64,000 bases of DNA from Coptis chinensis (lineage: Eukaryota; Streptophyta; Magnoliopsida; Ranunculales; Ranunculaceae), in NCBI GenBank assembly GCA_015680905.1, contig CM027380.1, positions 37,440,001 to 37,504,000 of the forward strand, written 5' to 3'. The position numbers and the translations under genes were made by a program. Positions 32,862-44,513 of this stretch are shown here, piece after piece; position 1 is the first letter of the stretch, and each line of letters starts with the position of its first letter. The notes under the pieces were generated by a model. It did no database searches. It saw nothing but the letters and a program-made list of their open reading frames with translations, and was not told the origin of the DNA.

Positions 32862-35800
32862 TCAAAAGGCGCTCCTATCATCAATGTTGAAATCTTCATC
32901 CAACACATTCCTTTCAATTTCACCCTCCCTTCCAAGTGTCAAATCTTCTATGTGGCATTCTAAATCTCCCTCCCTTTCAAGTGTCAAATCTTCTATATGA
33001 TCTTGTAAATCTGGTGCATCATCATGTAAGGAATACGACGGCGACACGTTGGTGTTTGACTGTTGAATTGGTGGTTCTATTGCCGCCTCAACTTGACTCC
33101 AAGTAACATTGTCAGCATCTCTTACAAAACCTTGAAGCTCCTCGTCTATTGGAATGACCCAATCATCATTGTCATCCATATCCATTTCAGTTAGAATCAT
33201 TGGATTTGGTGTAGCCTTGTTCACTTGGGCATTATATCGTCGCTCCAATTTTTTATTGTACTGGATGTAGACGAGATCATTCAACATCTTTTGCAACAAA
33301 CAATTCCTCTTCTTTAAGTGTACCTACAATAGATATAAAGAACAAAAGAAATATAAACTAGACTTTATAAAAGATTGAATTCAAAAAATGAAGTATGTTA
33401 TTATGTTTGTCCGTTAAGTACCTGGACAAAAAGAGGTAATTAACAATTAGAAAAAAGCAAAGAACCTGAACAAGTAAAGGTGCACCTAAAAAATTATAAA
33501 CAGAACTCTCACTGAAACAAGAAATACTTGAAAGAATGCTAACTCCCTAAAGAGTTATCCCACTTGAAAAGTGTGATAAGCGTGAATGTCTTCTTAAAAC
33601 TATTAGCCACCTGCCATTTTCTCCACCTTAATGCCCCAAATGTCTGCAAAAGTAAGAAGTTTGGATGTAACAAACTTGAGAATATTCAGGGAACTATGTT
33701 CCATAATTTCGTAGACCAAAGACTACCTAAAACATCTTAACAACAACCTCATATTATAGCTTCACAGGTAGAATGTTAAGATATAAACAATGTTCAATAG
33801 GAAGTTAACTTTCTCAATAATAGATACGAAAAGCAGTATGAGTTAACATGCGGCAACAATGCAACTTAATTATTATAGCACTTAATTACATTGTCAAAAG
33901 CACTCCAATTGCATTCGCACGGCGAGGCACTACAAGTTTGACTCAAAACCATTATTGCCAGCTTTTGGAGAGTCGGCGCTGAGCTTCCAAATGTTATCCA
34001 CCATTGCACTATGCAGCACACATAAAAGGTTAGAAAGAAAACACCTAAACGGATATTTACATAGAAGGTACTTGTTAATAGAGTTTAGCTTTTAACAGGT
34101 GACGTCCCTCGACACCTTTTAGCCATTGGCTCTCCAAATCTCAACAATGCATCTCTATAAAAGCTCCACTTCCATAGCGAGCTTAAAGTCCTCATCAAAA
34201 TCAAGAACAAGCTTATCAAAAACTTTTGTAAGCCCTGCCCTAATATATTGATCTCCCTCAACAGCCAATGCATTACCAGCTTCCGATTGCTTGTAATAGA
34301 ACTCAAGATTCAGGTACAAACCAGCTAGAAAGCAAAAAAAAAACATGGATTTAAAACACTAAGAAATAGACCAACTAAGACACAAATGAAGTAATCTAAA
34401 AGCTTCATATGTACAATCTAAAAAAATTACCTGCATGTAAATGACGATGGAGTTGATCCACCCATCTATCATCGATAATCTTGAACACTACTTTTCTCAA
34501 CTGGTATCGTTCCATCTTTACAACTTGGGTTGATGTTGTGTCCTCACCAATGTTAATTTTTATTTGCTCATTTGCCTTGCTTATTGCTTCATATATATTG
34601 CCCATGCAAGGCTTTTCAGCATCAACCAATCTAAGCACTTCAACTAATGGACCCAGAATTCCACAAGCAAAATTTACACTTGACCAAAAGGAATTTCTGC
34701 AAATAATATTTTCGACATTCTTTCCTTCAACCTTTTTTGCAAATCTACTAGTAGTCCACTTCCCATAAACAAACATCATTCTCAATGCACTCTTGCTTTT
34801 GGCAATGCTTTCTAAGGTGTAGAATTGAGTTGCAAATCGAGTCACGCAGCTCCTATGCAGCTCACACTTTGTGCACTTACGCATCCAATTTACAACTTGA
34901 TTATGGTTATATATGTAAACAACAATAGTCCTTTGTTTCGCCCATAACCTTTTTAATGTTAGCTATATCCTTTCCAAACTCTTGCAAAATGAGATTCACA
35001 TAATGGGTAGCACAGGGAGTCCATAACAACTTCGGATACTTGTGCTCTAAAATAGTTCTAGCAAGCTTATAATTGGAAGCATTGTCGGTGATAAACTACA
35101 TACAAAAATAATAATAATAATAAAATAAAAAATATAGTCTAGCCATCTCTAAGCTTGAATATTAAAAAATAACTAATTAATTAATAACAAACCACTTACC
35201 TGAACAATATTCTCTACTCCTACATCCTTAATCACATCTTCAATCATTCCCACAATTAGATTTGCATCTTTAATATGCTCTAAAGCATCAATAGACTTTA
35301 AGAAGACAGTTCCTTTTGGACAACTCACAAGAAAATTTATCAGACTTCGCCTTTTACAATCAGTCCAAAAATCTGACATAATAGAGCATCCATACTTCTT
35401 CCAATGAACTCTAAAGCTTTCAACAAACTTAGTTGTATCATCATATACATCTTTCAACAATGTAGTCCGCATATGACAGTACCTAAAAGGTAAAAGAGAC
35501 AATCATAAGATAACAAATGATATATCAACTATCAAACAAAAACTAAAGTAGATACAAAATAAAATGCAATACCATTTATAGTACCGTATAAAAAAAAATG
35601 AGTAGTAAGCTTGAACAATACCTTTTTCATATTTCCCAATTGCATAAATCATGGTTTGAAAACTAGGCACACGCACGGCATTAAAAGATAAGCCAACTTC
35701 ATATGCCCATTCAGCAATAGCCTTCCAAGCATCCTTTTTCTCTTTTTCTTTGTATGGATTACAATGCTCAATTTGTTTTTGCTTCATTTTATCGTGATCC

Positions 35801-36363
35801 GGTATCAAAATGGAATCCATTGGACCTTTATGAGTGTTAGCCGTCTTCCTCTTCTTACTAGTAGTGGGCAATGGACCCCCACTCCCACTCTCTCCTAAAA
35901 TTTAGATTTCTTCTTCATTCATTATCTCCGCATCCTGAAACCTTTCATGCCCTTCTAAAATACTATTAAGTCTACTCTTGTCAGACTTTTTCTTGGTCTT
36001 ACATTGTACAAATAACTCACTAATTCTTTTCATTATCTCAATCGTAACCTTAGGACATGCCGTAACTTGACTTGACTTATGCAAAAGATGTTCTTTCGCT
36101 CTTGAAATCCCTCCATAAAAGTTTTTAAGACATAGCCTACATGTTACGTTATTTTTATTGTTGGAATCTGGACAAAACATGTAGTCCCATGCTGGATCAT
36201 GGAACTTTCTAGAGTTCACACCTCCAATGGGATTTGCAGAAGCTCCAAAAGAATTCATTGGATTTGTAGAGTCTACTGGAGTACTAATTGGAATAGTTGA
36301 AGGTCCCAAAGTACTCATTCTGTAATCTGTATATGCATAAGTCATATCAACATTTAGAGGCAC
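32862..36363 (-). pseudogene. hAT transposase (BED zinc finger, DUF659, dimerisation domain)
   Basis: Minus-strand exons. 36363-35902 is a BED-type finger: DPAWDYMFCPD, CRLC and the HLLH region. 35871-35503 has a Lys-rich segment then WAYEVGLSFNAVRVPSF. 35502-35173 is the DUF659 core with SDFWTDCKRRSLINF. The 35090-34930 region encodes FITDNASNYKLA and TPCATHYVNLILQEF, with a catalytic acidic residue. 34884-34405 and 34346-34085 are the helical middle. Around 33990-33890 LQKLAIMVLSQTC and SASPCECNWSAF mark the C-terminal dimerisation domain. 33299-32862 is an acidic tail. Exon order is complete, but an in-frame stop near 34155 and non-canonical joins suggest decay. Confidence 0.78.
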
Positions 36364-36852
36364 ATTTCATTAATTTTTAAACATTCATAAATATTTAAAC
36401 TGTGGGCAGAAAACCCATCAATATGCATACATTTGGTCATGTGGATGCGTCATTCAATTATCAAACAAGGACTTCTTTAAATGAATTAAAAAAAAATAGT
36501 TTTCTTTAACCAAACTTAAAGAATTTGTTTGAGATTTTATTTTATTAAAAGGTTAATATTTTATGGTGTTATGCTAAGTGCTAAGTTGTTTGTTCCATCA
36601 AAATATAATAATATCTACCCTACAAACAAACAATATTACCCTACAACAAACAAACAACAATGGAAAAGACAAAAGAAAATAGGGGAGAAAGGAGAAGAGG
36701 AAACAAAGAGTCAAAGAATAAAGAATAACAAAAAATAATACATGTTTACTTGATCACTTCATAGTTGAAGAAGAGAGAGAGGACTGAGGATATGAAGACA
36801 AGCTCTGGAATTGGAAGTGTTCAATACTTCACTACTTCGTGAGTTCGTGGGG

Positions 36853-36878
36853 TTTTTTTTTTTTTTTTTTTTTTTTTA
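36853..36878. repeat. Poly-T tract
   Basis: About 26 T in a row close to the right subterminal region of the hAT element. Confidence 0.9.
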
Positions 36879-37037
36879 ATCTAATTCTAGTTGGGTTCCG
36901 ATAATATCGGCGCTGTTTTATTCTCAGTTGGCCCGATAAATTGGTCGAAAACATCTCGCTCCAGTCCCGATATACGATTACTCACCGATTAAATCCGATT
37001 TTAACTGCTTAGAGCAGATAAGCTGATTATATATATA

Positions 37038-37038
<1 letters not shown>

Positions 37039-37068
<30 letters not shown>
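37039..37068. repeat. (TG)n microsatellite
   Basis: About 14 GT dinucleotides next to a TATATA run. They sit where the native flank resumes and are absent from the equivalent place near 62257. Confidence 0.9.
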
Positions 37069-37138
37069 CCTTTTGGACAAGGGTCGCGTCCAAATCACGT
37101 TGTCCAGATCGCCAATACTTCAAGAGGGTGGACTATAG
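37069..37138. other. Native CSLE upstream flank, segment 3
   Basis: GCGTCCAAATCACGTTGTCC and the following GAGGGTGGACTATAG match 62274-62330. This completes the flank interrupted by the elements to the left. Confidence 0.8.
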
Positions 37139-37507
37139 CATAATACAAAATATCGCGATATTTGTCGATATTTATCGAGATTTCATATAAAGATATATAA
37201 ATATTATGATATGTTTAGAGATATATACGACTGTAAATATCGGCGATGTTTTGACGATATTTGGTGATATTTTGTGTATGTAACAATTTTATTTAATATT
37301 TACCATTATATTTTAAATAAATATAAATAATATATTATGATATATCAAGAAATATCCACAATATCCATGATATTTGTCGATATTTTGGATATATTCACGA
37401 TATTTGCATGTGAAACAATGTCAAATATCCCCAAAGAGAAAGATATATCCATGATACATATCGAGAAATTGAGTATCGATAAATACCATGATATTTTGTA
37501 CTATCTT
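37139..37507. mobile_element. AT-rich MITE, same family as 10263-10593
   Basis: It starts CATAATACAAAATATC, and the right end read inward is AAGATAGTACAAAATATC. Flanks ACTATAG and ACTATATAG suggest a target duplication. The reverse complement aligns along most of its length with the CSLE A intron-1 MITE, including AAATAAAATTGTTAC. Confidence 0.72.
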
Positions 37508-37570
37508 ACTATATAGAAAAATCTGGGGGTTGATGAACAGTGTTTTCATGTACGTCACAGGATCAATTTA

Positions 37571-38002
37571 GGGTGTGTTTGTTAAATTTTAACTCACGGA
37601 AAGGAAAGGAAATAAAATGGGTGGTCCACTATAAAATGGAATGGAAAGGAAATAATTTTAAATGGTATGTGTTTGGTAAACTGGGGAAAGGAAAGTAAAA
37701 ACTGGGAAAATGAATAATCATGTTTGTTTGTAAAAGCTATGGAAAGGAATAATTGTATTGTTGGGTCATGGGTGTATTAGTAGTAAGTCCCTATCTATCT
37801 ATTTCCTTTCCTTTCCTTTCCACAAAATTTTCAGGAGTTAGCTAAGGACACAAAACCTTTTCCATTTCCATGATTTTGTTTCCATATGGAAAAATCCATT
37901 TCCTTTCCATGGGTAAACAAACGCCTTAAAAACTATGGAAAAGGTGGACCACTCTTATTTTCCTTTCCTTTCTATAGTGTTTCCATCATAACAAACACAC
38001 CC
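37571..38002. mobile_element. Tourist-like (PIF/Harbinger) MITE
   Basis: 432 bp with terminal inverted repeats GGGTGTGTTTGTTA...TAACAAACACACCC and TTA duplications at 37568-37570 and 38003-38005, the hallmark of the PIF/Harbinger superfamily. The interior has GGAAAGGAAA and its complement as longer inverted repeats. Confidence 0.92.
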
Positions 38003-38049
38003 TTAGTCTTTTCACTATCTATTGTGGGGTATTTTGGTCTTTTTAAATA

Positions 38050-39061
38050 GACTGGAAAGATTATCTCAATGGTTCTCGATTATTCGTCTCTCTCTGTGGC
38101 ACAGTCTCCTCCTACGTCTCCGGCTTTCACTCTCTCTTCAATCTTCGACCCATACTATTTAAGAGGACTCTATACAGTTCACGAATTCTCGCCTCTTTCT
38201 CTCTATGTTTATTTCTTCTATGTGATTGATGATCTTGAAGCTGAATGCATCAGTAGAGAATCGATAATATTGGTTCTAGATTATGATGTTCAGGTAATTC
38301 ATTGATTTATTATTCCGATAACTTTGTTATGTCTGGATTGGTTGTTGTATTTTGCAAAATATATAAGCTTTCGGATGAAGTAATAAATAGTGAAAGGAGA
38401 GTTGGCGTTTGTGTAAGTTGTGGTTGTGTCTACTTCATGGATTGTCATCTTCATGGCTGTTGAGTGTTGACTACAGATGTTATTCTCACATGGTATGGTT
38501 GGGCATGGTAAAATGAAGGAAAACCTTAATTTAATTGTTAAATTGTTTGTTATTATTATTTTTTTTCGTAGCCAACACGCATGGATATAATTTTAAATTA
38601 CCATAACAGTAAGACAATTAAGTTTCATTCATCGGCATAAAGGTTTTTTATGCTAAGAAAACCGACAATTTGTCGAACTATTTTTGTAAAGGATAAGCTT
38701 CTCTTTTGCGAAAATGATCTGTCTGATATCGCTAATCCGTTGGAATGTACGCACAGAGTACTTTTATTTAGTGATTGTTACATCTACACTATTTCCTTTT
38801 CTTTATCGTAGTGTTTTCGTCTAATTTAGTTGAAATTGCTAAATGCAGATGCTACCATGGGAGAGTCTACCAGTTTTGAGAAATAATAAGATTTATCGTA
38901 TGCCTTCAGTTGGCAGCATATCTGCATTGGTGAATGTAAACTTTCATTGTCAAGAACAAACTGGGAGAGCCGAGGGAAGCTTTCCATCGATAGATCCTTT
39001 AGATGCATTTTATTTGCTGAATCCAAGCAATGACCTCGATGGCACACAAGTTAACGAATAG
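38050..39061 (+). pseudogene. Separase gene fragment (two exons)
   Basis: Exon 1 ends CISRESIILVLDYDVQ with a GT donor at 38294. After a 555-bp intron the acceptor at 38848 opens MLPWESLPVLRNNKIYRMPS, then VGSISALVNVN and FPSIDPLDAFYLLNPS. The order and splice phase match the C-terminal protease domain of plant separase, the cysteine protease that cleaves cohesin at anaphase. The frame ends at a TAG (39059) just after the NPS block, before the His and Cys catalytic residues. This is therefore a partial copy. No known transposon border was found around it except the Tourist MITE on its left. Confidence 0.8.
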
Positions 39062-39459
39062 AGCACTATTTTTCAATTATACACAAGTTTCCAGCATATC
39101 TTAAAAATCTTTCTCTTACTATATACCGCTTTCTATAGACCAACTCCCAGCCTTCTGTTATATATTTGAGAAAACGGTAAGATTTATGATTTTAGTGTCG
39201 TTTATATTTACTAATTTTTATGATATTTAGTTTGGTTATAATTTTAGTGGCATTTTTTGTATTCACTAAATAGTTGTATGCGTTCTTTTGACCGCCATAT
39301 AATTCAGTTGCATTCAAAATGGATAACTCTACCCAAGAGAGCTCATTATTACTTAATGACAATGCAATTCATACTCAAGCTTGGATCTCACCGCCATATC
39401 GTTGTCTCTGTGTATTTAAATTTCTTTCTCCCTAACTTCTCTCTCTTCGTTCTTCGTTT
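39062..39459. other. Spacer with a word shared with 45510-45600
   Basis: No gene was seen. The stretch around 39285-39345 (CATATAATTCAGTTGCATTC, then GGATAACTCTACCCA) resembles 45520-45580, so the two are probably duplicated pieces. Confidence 0.4.
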
Positions 39460-39671
39460 TGTTAGAGTAACAATTTATTACTATGTTTAGTATTAGCAAG
39501 TATCTTGTAGGATATAGATATATTAGCAAGTATCTTGTAATCTTAGTAAGTGTATTATCTTTTTCTAGATAAGTGGATCTAGGAAAAGATAATACTACTA
39601 GAAACATGTATATATACTATTAGAAACATCAATAAAGATTATCAGAAATATCCATTAAAACATCTTTGACA
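39460..39671 (+). repeat. Copia 5-prime LTR
   Basis: Compared with the 3-prime LTR it carries an extra duplicated TATTAGCAAGTATCTTGTA segment and an AATACTACTAGAAACATG stretch. TATATATACTATT near 39608 could be part of its promoter. Confidence 0.88.
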
Positions 39672-39858
39672 TGGTATCAAGAGCCAACTCCGATTTCCTT
39701 TCCACTACCCCATTACTATAGGAATCGGAGCCTTTTTTTTTTTTTTTTGTGTGTTTGGTTTCTTTTTTTGGTCATATATATCATACTATTTATTACCCTC
39801 TCCTACTTATCGTTCTTGTCTTTTTTGATCTAGTTCATTATTTGTGTTCTATATCATA

Positions 39859-40620
39859 ATGACCCACTTAACTACCAATAATAATTCTGTTGTTGTGCAT
39901 TTCAATAACGATTCCGCGGTCATGTCTAATCTTTATATGAAAGAGATGTCCTCACTAATTACTCCAGAACGACTTGATGGTACTAATTATATCGAGTGGT
40001 CATTGAATGCGCAGAACAAGATCAGGGGCAGAAAACGTTGGGGCTTTATCTCTAATATTAAGGCTGCTCCAACAAACATAAATTCTGAGGAATATGAAGC
40101 TTGGGAGAACGAGAATTGTCTAGTCAAGTCTTGGCTTCTTGATGCAATGACCAAGGACATCAAGTCAATTTTCCTTCACTTATCTTCGGCCAAGGAAATC
40201 TGGGATACTACAAAACAAACTTACTCTGTTAGCCAAGATGCATCGAAGGGTTATCAGCTATATTGTGAGGGAATTTTTGTCCACCAAAATAGAGGTTCTG
40301 TTATTCCTTATTTTGGAAAATTGAAAAAAAAATATGGCAAGAATTTGACGCTATTGAAGACTGCACTATGGAGTGTGCCAATGACATTAAGAAATATACC
40401 ACAAAGGTTAATTCTCAGCATGTGTATATTTTCTTGGCCGGTCTTGATTCTCATTTAGATGGGGTTCGTGGTCGTGTTCGTGTTCTTGCTATTAAGCCAC
40501 TTCTATACATACAGTCCGTTTATGCCATGGTTTGTGCTGAGGCGAATCGTCAGGATGCCATGCTTGGTGGGACATCCAATGAAGGGACTGCTATGGCTGC
40601 TCAAAAATCATTTGTTCATC
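39859..40620 (+). pseudogene. Copia gag region
   Basis: A UBN2/gag-type copia polypeptide: ITPERLDGTNYIEWSLNAQN, then KSWLLDAMT and AKEIWDTTKQTYS. A frameshift near 40368-40380 (IEDCTMEC region) moves the rest into another frame, where the gag continues and runs into the zinc knuckle. In an intact element it forms the particle that packages the RNA. Confidence 0.85.
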
Positions 40621-41510
40621 CTGATTCAAAGAAAGGAGTTCGTAAGTGTACCCATTGTAATGGTGATAACCATGTAGTTAACACCTGCTTTAAGCTACAT
40701 GCATGTTATCTAGATTGGCATCCAAAGGGTAAGGAGTCTCCCATGTCTTCTAACTCTAAGGCAAAGCGTTCAAGTTCGAAGAGTCACTTAGTCACTGCTG
40801 CCAGATTTGTTACCCAGTCAGGTATATCTAACTCTACTCTTATTGCTTTTACTGGAAATAGTGATTGGATAATTGACACTGGTGTCACTGATCATATGAC
40901 TTGCGATCGATATAAATTTAACAATTTCTCCTCTACTTGTCCCAAATCAGTCATTAATAATGCTAATGGTGTGTCATCTCCAGTTGTTGGTATTGGCACT
41001 CTACCTTTGTCCCCTTCTTTATCTATCCATGATGTTTTATTTGTTCCATCACTAAATTGTAACCTTCTCTCTGTTAGCCAATTAACCAAATCTAATAATT
41101 GTGTTGCCTTGTTCTTTCCCACTAACTGTATTTTTCAGAACACCCATGCCAAGGAGAGGATTAGCAGTGGTAAGCAAAGTGGAGGATTGTACTATCTGGA
41201 GGATGGTTTTCAACGGTCCAATCAAGGAGTACAAGCTCATGTTATGAGTGACGATAGGATTCATAAAAATAAAAACGAGATTTGGCTTTGGCATAGACGA
41301 CTAGGACATCCCTCATTTGGTTATCTTAGGAGATTATTTTCCTCTTTATTTAATGGTTGTAGTCTTTCTGATTTTGCTTGTGAAACATGTGTAATGGCGA
41401 AAAGCCATCGTACTGTTTTCCCTTCGAGTGATAATAAATCTGTTGCTCCTTTTTCTTTAGTTCATTCAGATTTTGGGGTCTTGCCCCACGTCTTACACAT
41501 AACGGGATGA
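40621..41510 (+). pseudogene. Copia zinc knuckle, protease and pre-integrase domain
   Basis: In one frame: a CTHC-GDNHVVNTC knuckle (about 40645-40690), the protease motif WIIDTGVTDHMT (about 40866-40902, Asp-Thr-Gly) and the HHCC pre-integrase domain WLWHRRLGHPS...CETCVMAKSH (about 41284-41407). The frame breaks at 41510 as the integrase core begins. Confidence 0.88.
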
Positions 41511-42207
41511 AATGGTCTATTACTTTTGTCGATGACTGCACTCGGATGACCTGGGTATATTTTTTAAAACATAAAAGTGATGTCTGTATAGTTTTTCCCC
41601 TTTTCCATCAGGTGGTGCTCACACAGTTTGGCATCTTGTAAAGGTTGTTCTCTCTAATAATGGGGGTGAGTATTTTAAAAAGGAATTGACTGGCTTTCTA
41701 CATTCGGTTGGTATTATACATCAAACCTCTTGCTCTTATTCCCCTCAGCAAAATGGGGTTGCAGAACGAAAAAACAGACATCTCTTAGAGATTACTCGGC
41801 CTTTATTAATTGGTGGTCATGTCCTATCTCACTTATGGGGCAAGGCTTTGAACTCTGATGTTTACTTAATGAATCGTACACCCTCTAGTGTTGTCTAATT
41901 TCGGAGACCCTTAGATGCGCTTTCTGATCACTGTATGCTTCCGCCCATTGTTCATTTAGCACCATATATCTTCGAGTGTGTGGTGTATGTTCACTTACAT
42001 ACACAACAACGCACCCAACTTGATCCATGTGCGCTGAAGTGTGTCCTTGTTGGGTATGGCTCAACTCAGAAGGGTTATAAGTGTTATCATCCATCATCTA
42101 AATTTTTTTTTTTGTCTCAATGGATGTCATTTTTCATGAACATGACCTTTTTTTATACAAAGATCATTGATTCTTCCCTTCAGGGGGAGAATAGATATGA
42201 AATGTAG
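41511..42207 (+). pseudogene. Copia integrase core, frameshifted
   Basis: FVDDCTRMTWVYFLKHKSD opens the rve core, with a catalytic Asp. After frame changes, NNGGEYF (about 41658) and SYSPQQNGVAERKNRHLLE (41741-41797, with the catalytic Glu) follow. The C-terminal segment (42018-42090) includes KCVLVGYGSTQKGYKCYHP. At least three frame breaks. Confidence 0.85.
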
Positions 42208-42222
42208 AATCATGATGATATA

Positions 42223-43443
42223 ATGGTCTTTGATTTATCGGGACCACAATCACTTAGTGATACAATAGAAGAAGTCGTTGATGCAACCTCCACTGAGTGT
42301 TCAAATGAAGGATGTGAAGATCAAATCCATGATAGTACATTACCTCCTACAACGGATCCACTAATCCAATCTTCTCCAGAAGACCCATTAGAGGTATCTC
42401 CTGACTCTATTATTGTTGATTCTAATATTCTTGATGTTAATCTACCCAGTCTTAATTCTGAACTAGTTCAATATCATCTTCCACCTCGATCTAACCGTGG
42501 CCAACCACCAATTAAATATGAACATGATCCTAAAGCTAAAGTGAAATATCCCATAAGCAACCATGTGTCATCTCACAAGTTGTCCAAGTCATATGCATCT
42601 TATGTATTCCAGTTATCATTTGTCTTTATTCCTAGTAAAGTGCATGAAGCTTTAGCAGATTCTAGATGGACCAAAGTTATGGCAGAAAAAATGGCAACAC
42701 TGAAAAAGAATGCTACTTGGGAACTTGTAATGTTACCAAAGGGAAAGAAGACAGTGGGGTGCATATGGGTATTTACAGTCAAGCTCAAAGCAGATGGGGC
42801 TATTGAGAGATACAAAGCTCGGCTGGTTGTGAAAGGGTATACACAATCTTATGGTGTAGATTATCAATAAACTTTCACACCGGTTGCTAAACTCAATACT
42901 GTGAGAGTACTTTTGTCATTAGCAACTAATAAAGATTGGCCTCTTCTTCAGTTTGATGTAAAAAATACTTTCTTGCATAGAGATCTTACTGAATAAGTAT
43001 ATATGGATCCTCCCCCAGGAATACCAGAATACTCAGATATAACAATGGTCTGTAAACTAAAGAAGGCATTGTATGGGTTAAAACAGTCCCCAAGAGCTTG
43101 GTTTGGCAGGTTCACCAAGTCTATGAAGAAGTTCGGCTACAAACAAAGCAACTCGGATCACACTTTGTTTTTAAAGCACAGAAGAGGTAAAATCACTGCT
43201 TTGATTATCTATGTTGATGATATGGTGGTGACAAGTGATGATCATGAGGAGATTTCTAGTTTACAACGGTATCTGGCTTCTGAATTTGAAATGAAACAAC
43301 TCGGAGACCTTAAATATTTCCTTGGGATTGAGGTAGCCCAATCAAAGAATGGTATTTTCCTATCCCATCGGAAATACATTCTTGATTTATTATCTGAGAT
43401 GGGAATGCCTGGATGTAAGACAGTTGATACTCCCATTGAGTAG
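42223..43443 (+). pseudogene. Copia reverse transcriptase
   Basis: RT begins with the ALADSRWTKVMAEKM block, then CIWVFTVKLKADG and ARLVVKGYTQ. A stop (TAA at 42868) interrupts it, and DVKNTFLHRDL carries a second stop (TAA at 42994). From 43003 the frame resumes with KLKKALYGLKQSPRAWF and the catalytic YVDDM (43210-43221). The polymerase is inactive by the stops alone. Confidence 0.9.
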
Positions 43444-43464
43444 AACCACAAGCTGTTTCTGTGT

Positions 43465-44166
43465 TTGAATGCAACTCCAACCGATAAGGGGAGATATCAG
43501 AAGCTTGTAAGGAAACTAATCTATTTATTGCATACCAGGCCAGATATTGCGTATGCAGTTAGTGTTGTGAGTCAATTCATGCATGACCCACGTAAACCTT
43601 ATATGGATGTTGTAGAGCGCATATTGAGATATTTGAAATCTGCTCTGGATAAAGGCTTATTGTTCTCGAAACATAATCACCTAAAAGTAAAAGGCTACAC
43701 TGATGCAGATTAGGTAGGTTCAGCCGACAACAGAAGGTCTACCTCAGGATAACCTTATGACTTGTGTAGGTGGAAACCTTGTGACTTGGAGGAGAAAAAA
43801 ATAGCCAGTAGTATCAAGATCAAGTGTTGAAGCTGAATATCTCTGGCATATGGGGTATGTGAGTTGCTGTGGTTGAGAAATTTGTTGAAGGACTTGGGTT
43901 TTAAACCAAGAGTGGAAATGAATCTATATTGTGACAATACGTCAGCTATAGAGATATCTCATAATCCTATTCAACATGATCGGACAAAGCATGTGGAGAT
44001 TGATAGACATTTTATCAAAGAGAAACTTGAAGCTGGAATTATTACTTTTCCATTTGTAAAGTTTGAAGACCAACTAGCAGATGTCCTTACTAAAGCAGTG
44101 GCTAGCAAGGTGTTTAATGATTCTCTTGTCAAGTTGGGTATGTGTGATATCCACGCACCAACTTGA
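43465..44166 (+). pseudogene. Copia RNase H
   Basis: Fragments read YLLHTRPDIAYAVSVVSQFM, ERILRYLKSALDKGL and YTDAD, then a stop (43711), a frameshifted middle, and finally LYCDNTSAIEISHNPIQHDR, KHVEIDRHFIKEKL and LADVLTKAV (44074). This is the complete copia RNase H order with several breaks. Confidence 0.88.
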
Positions 44167-44345
44167 GGGGGTGCTGAAATAAGGTAGGGCGCGGGGCGCG
44201 CCTTTGTCAAAGCATATCCAAGCGCGGGGCGCGCTCAACTCTCTGGAGGTTCATCAAGACAAGAGCGCGGGGCGCGCCTTAGCATAGGGCTCGTTCAACT
44301 CTTTTCAAGTTAGGCATGCGCGATATCCACACACTAACTTGAGGG
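44160..44345. repeat. GC-rich triplicate inside a duplicated copia 3-prime segment
   Basis: GCGCGGGGCGCGC occurs at about 44189, 44223 and 44265 in an otherwise AT-rich element. Around it, the end of pol (AAGTTGGG, then GATATCCAC, then CCAACTTGAGGG at 44135-44172) is repeated as 44308-44345. The second copy, not the first, abuts the 3-prime LTR. Confidence 0.85.
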
Positions 44346-44513
44346 TTAAAGTAACAATTTGTTACTATGTTTAGTATTAGCAAGTATCTTGTAATCTTAG
44401 TAAGTGTATTATCTTTTCCTAGATAAGTGGATCTAGAAGATCTCTGTATTCATATATACTACTAGAAACATCAATAAAGATTATCAGAAATATTCATTAA
44501 AACATCTTTGACA
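44344..44513 (+). repeat. Copia 3-prime LTR
   Basis: Starts around GGTTAAAGTAACAATTTG, in which the first T of the LTR appears changed to G. It ends TTTGACA, followed by CATTT. The polypurine tract is AACTTGAGG just upstream. Confidence 0.85.

Larger units (their letters stand above)
32255..37012 (-). mobile_element. Autonomous-type hAT transposon
   Basis: The left end (CTAAGAACTTAAAATCGG near 32249) and the right end read inward (CTAAGCAGTTAAAATCGG near 37010) are inverted repeats, continued by ATCGGT-rich subterminal sequence on both sides. It encloses a multi-exon hAT transposase on the minus strand. I could not find matching 8-bp duplications, so the borders are uncertain by some tens of bases. 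It splits the flank that is continuous at 62196-62257. Confidence 0.72.
39460..44513 (+). mobile_element. Complete but decayed Ty1/copia retrotransposon
   Basis: The 5-prime LTR is 39460-39671 (starts TGTTAGAG, ends TTTGACA). The 3-prime LTR is 44344-44513. Flanks are CGTTT and CATTT, a 5-bp duplication with one difference. The primer-binding site TGGTATCAAGAGCC follows the first LTR at 39672. Domain order is gag, protease, integrase, RT, RNase H, which is the copia order. The two LTRs differ by indels (212 against 170 bp), so the insertion is not recent. Confidence 0.9.

Noticed and set aside
32255-37012. 8-bp target duplication for the hAT element
   Set aside because: The bases next to the inferred ends (GAATCATT and AGCAGATA) do not match; borders left approximate.
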